64,000 nt of DNA from Ectobius pallidus (lineage: Eukaryota > Arthropoda > Insecta > Blattodea > Ectobiidae), in assembly GCA_964059195.1 (NCBI GenBank), contig CAXKWD010000002.1, positions 153,467,042 through 153,531,041 on the forward strand, read 5' to 3'. The translations under genes and the position numbers were made by a program. The notes below the pieces were generated by a model. That model was not told the origin of the DNA and made no database searches. It was given only the letters and a program-made list of their open reading frames with translations. Each line of letters begins with the position of its first letter. Position 1 is the stretch's first letter. Below, piece after piece: positions 63,745 to 64,000 of this stretch.

Positions 63745-64000
63745 CGAGGCGTGTTTTTTAAGTAAGTACCGTTTTGCGATTCCGCCGCCGCAGCGCTACG
63801 GTCGGCGTTCCGCGCATGCGCGCTGGTTACCTACATCTCTTGTCTACGCACTGACGCCATTACAGTCTGATTCTTCATTGTATACGTTGTTTACTGAGTG
63901 TTTAAGATGCCTCCGACAATCGTGAGTCCCGCCGATTGTGAAGTACGGGCTGTTATACGATTTCTTAGTGCTAAAGGCGTAAAACCGATCGATATTCATC
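63745..64000 (+). mobile_element. mariner element D, 5' end (runs off the window)
   Basis: Left terminal sequence CGAGGCGTGTTTTTTAAGTA after a TA (63743-63744), then a GC-rich 5'UTR with 'ccgcgcatgcgcgc' and an ATG at 63907. The end resembles other mariner ends in the window (CGAGG.GTG) but belongs to a separate family. Confidence 0.85.
63907..64000 (+). CDS. mariner D transposase, N-terminal fragment (open to window edge)
   Basis: 'MPPTIVSPADCEVRAVIRFL' and 'SAKGVKPIDIH' is the start of the N-terminal helix-turn-helix of a mariner transposase (family: EVRAVIRFLxAKGxxxxEIHRQL). No lesion in the 31 codons visible. Whether the full gene is intact cannot be judged here. Confidence 0.75.
   Translation, partial: MPPTIVSPADCEVRAVIRFLSAKGVKPIDIH

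Overview
This is a eukaryotic, AT-rich, repeat-dominated nuclear window, almost certainly from an insect. The only complete host gene encodes a mitochondrial carnitine/acylcarnitine carrier. The transposon families (RTE-like LINEs, BEL/Pao and Ty3/gypsy-like LTR elements, mariners, several hAT types, tRNA-derived SINEs) resemble those I associate with large polyneopteran genomes such as cockroaches and termites. That placement is inference from remembered families, not a search. I see no bacterial operons, CRISPR arrays or functional tRNA/rRNA genes.

Host genes. (1) 4702-5619 (+): an intact 305-codon carnitine carrier ORF without introns (colt/SLC25A20-like). (2) Two phase-compatible coding exons on the + strand, 51032-51249 and 62999-63142, separated by an 11.7-kb repeat-filled intron. 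They encode a Ser/Thr/Pro-rich, basic, probably nuclear protein that I cannot identify; the gene continues beyond at least one side.

Nearly everything else is transposons inserted into transposons, and original order can be read from target-site duplications (TSDs) and from how coding frames resume. Stack I (6454-18999): an RTE-like LINE on the minus strand with a 14-bp TSD, split by a young gag-only gypsy-like LTR element (7794-15342), by a 2.4-kb composite insertion (15427-17842), and by a solo LTR (18428-18802). Stack II (19391-31806): a 1.27-kb mariner cut into pieces by an AT-rich insertion, a hAT element that itself carries a second mariner, a foldback element, and a BEL/Pao element that is itself interrupted by another hAT. 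Stack III (about 35155-44790): a second RTE-like LINE (minus) broken by a third mariner, a 311-bp inverted-repeat element, a 4.1-kb TTAA-flanked transposon and an RNase H-bearing LINE (plus), the last one again split by a GC-rich TA-flanked element.

Right part (44.8-64 kb): mostly unassigned sequence, a hAT MITE, a SINE, two broken hAT transposase genes, a 1.56-kb duplicated block inside the host intron (51482-53046 and 55083-58393; the second copy has gained a 1.65-kb transposon), and at the right edge the start of a fourth mariner whose reading frame is open to the end of the window.

Two patterns run across the window: the palindromic octamer TAGGCCTA occurs at least 11 times where less than one is expected, once apparently as a 6-bp insertion inside a transposon TSD; and most autonomous elements are dead, while the gypsy-like element, with nearly identical LTRs and intact gag but almost no pol, looks recent.
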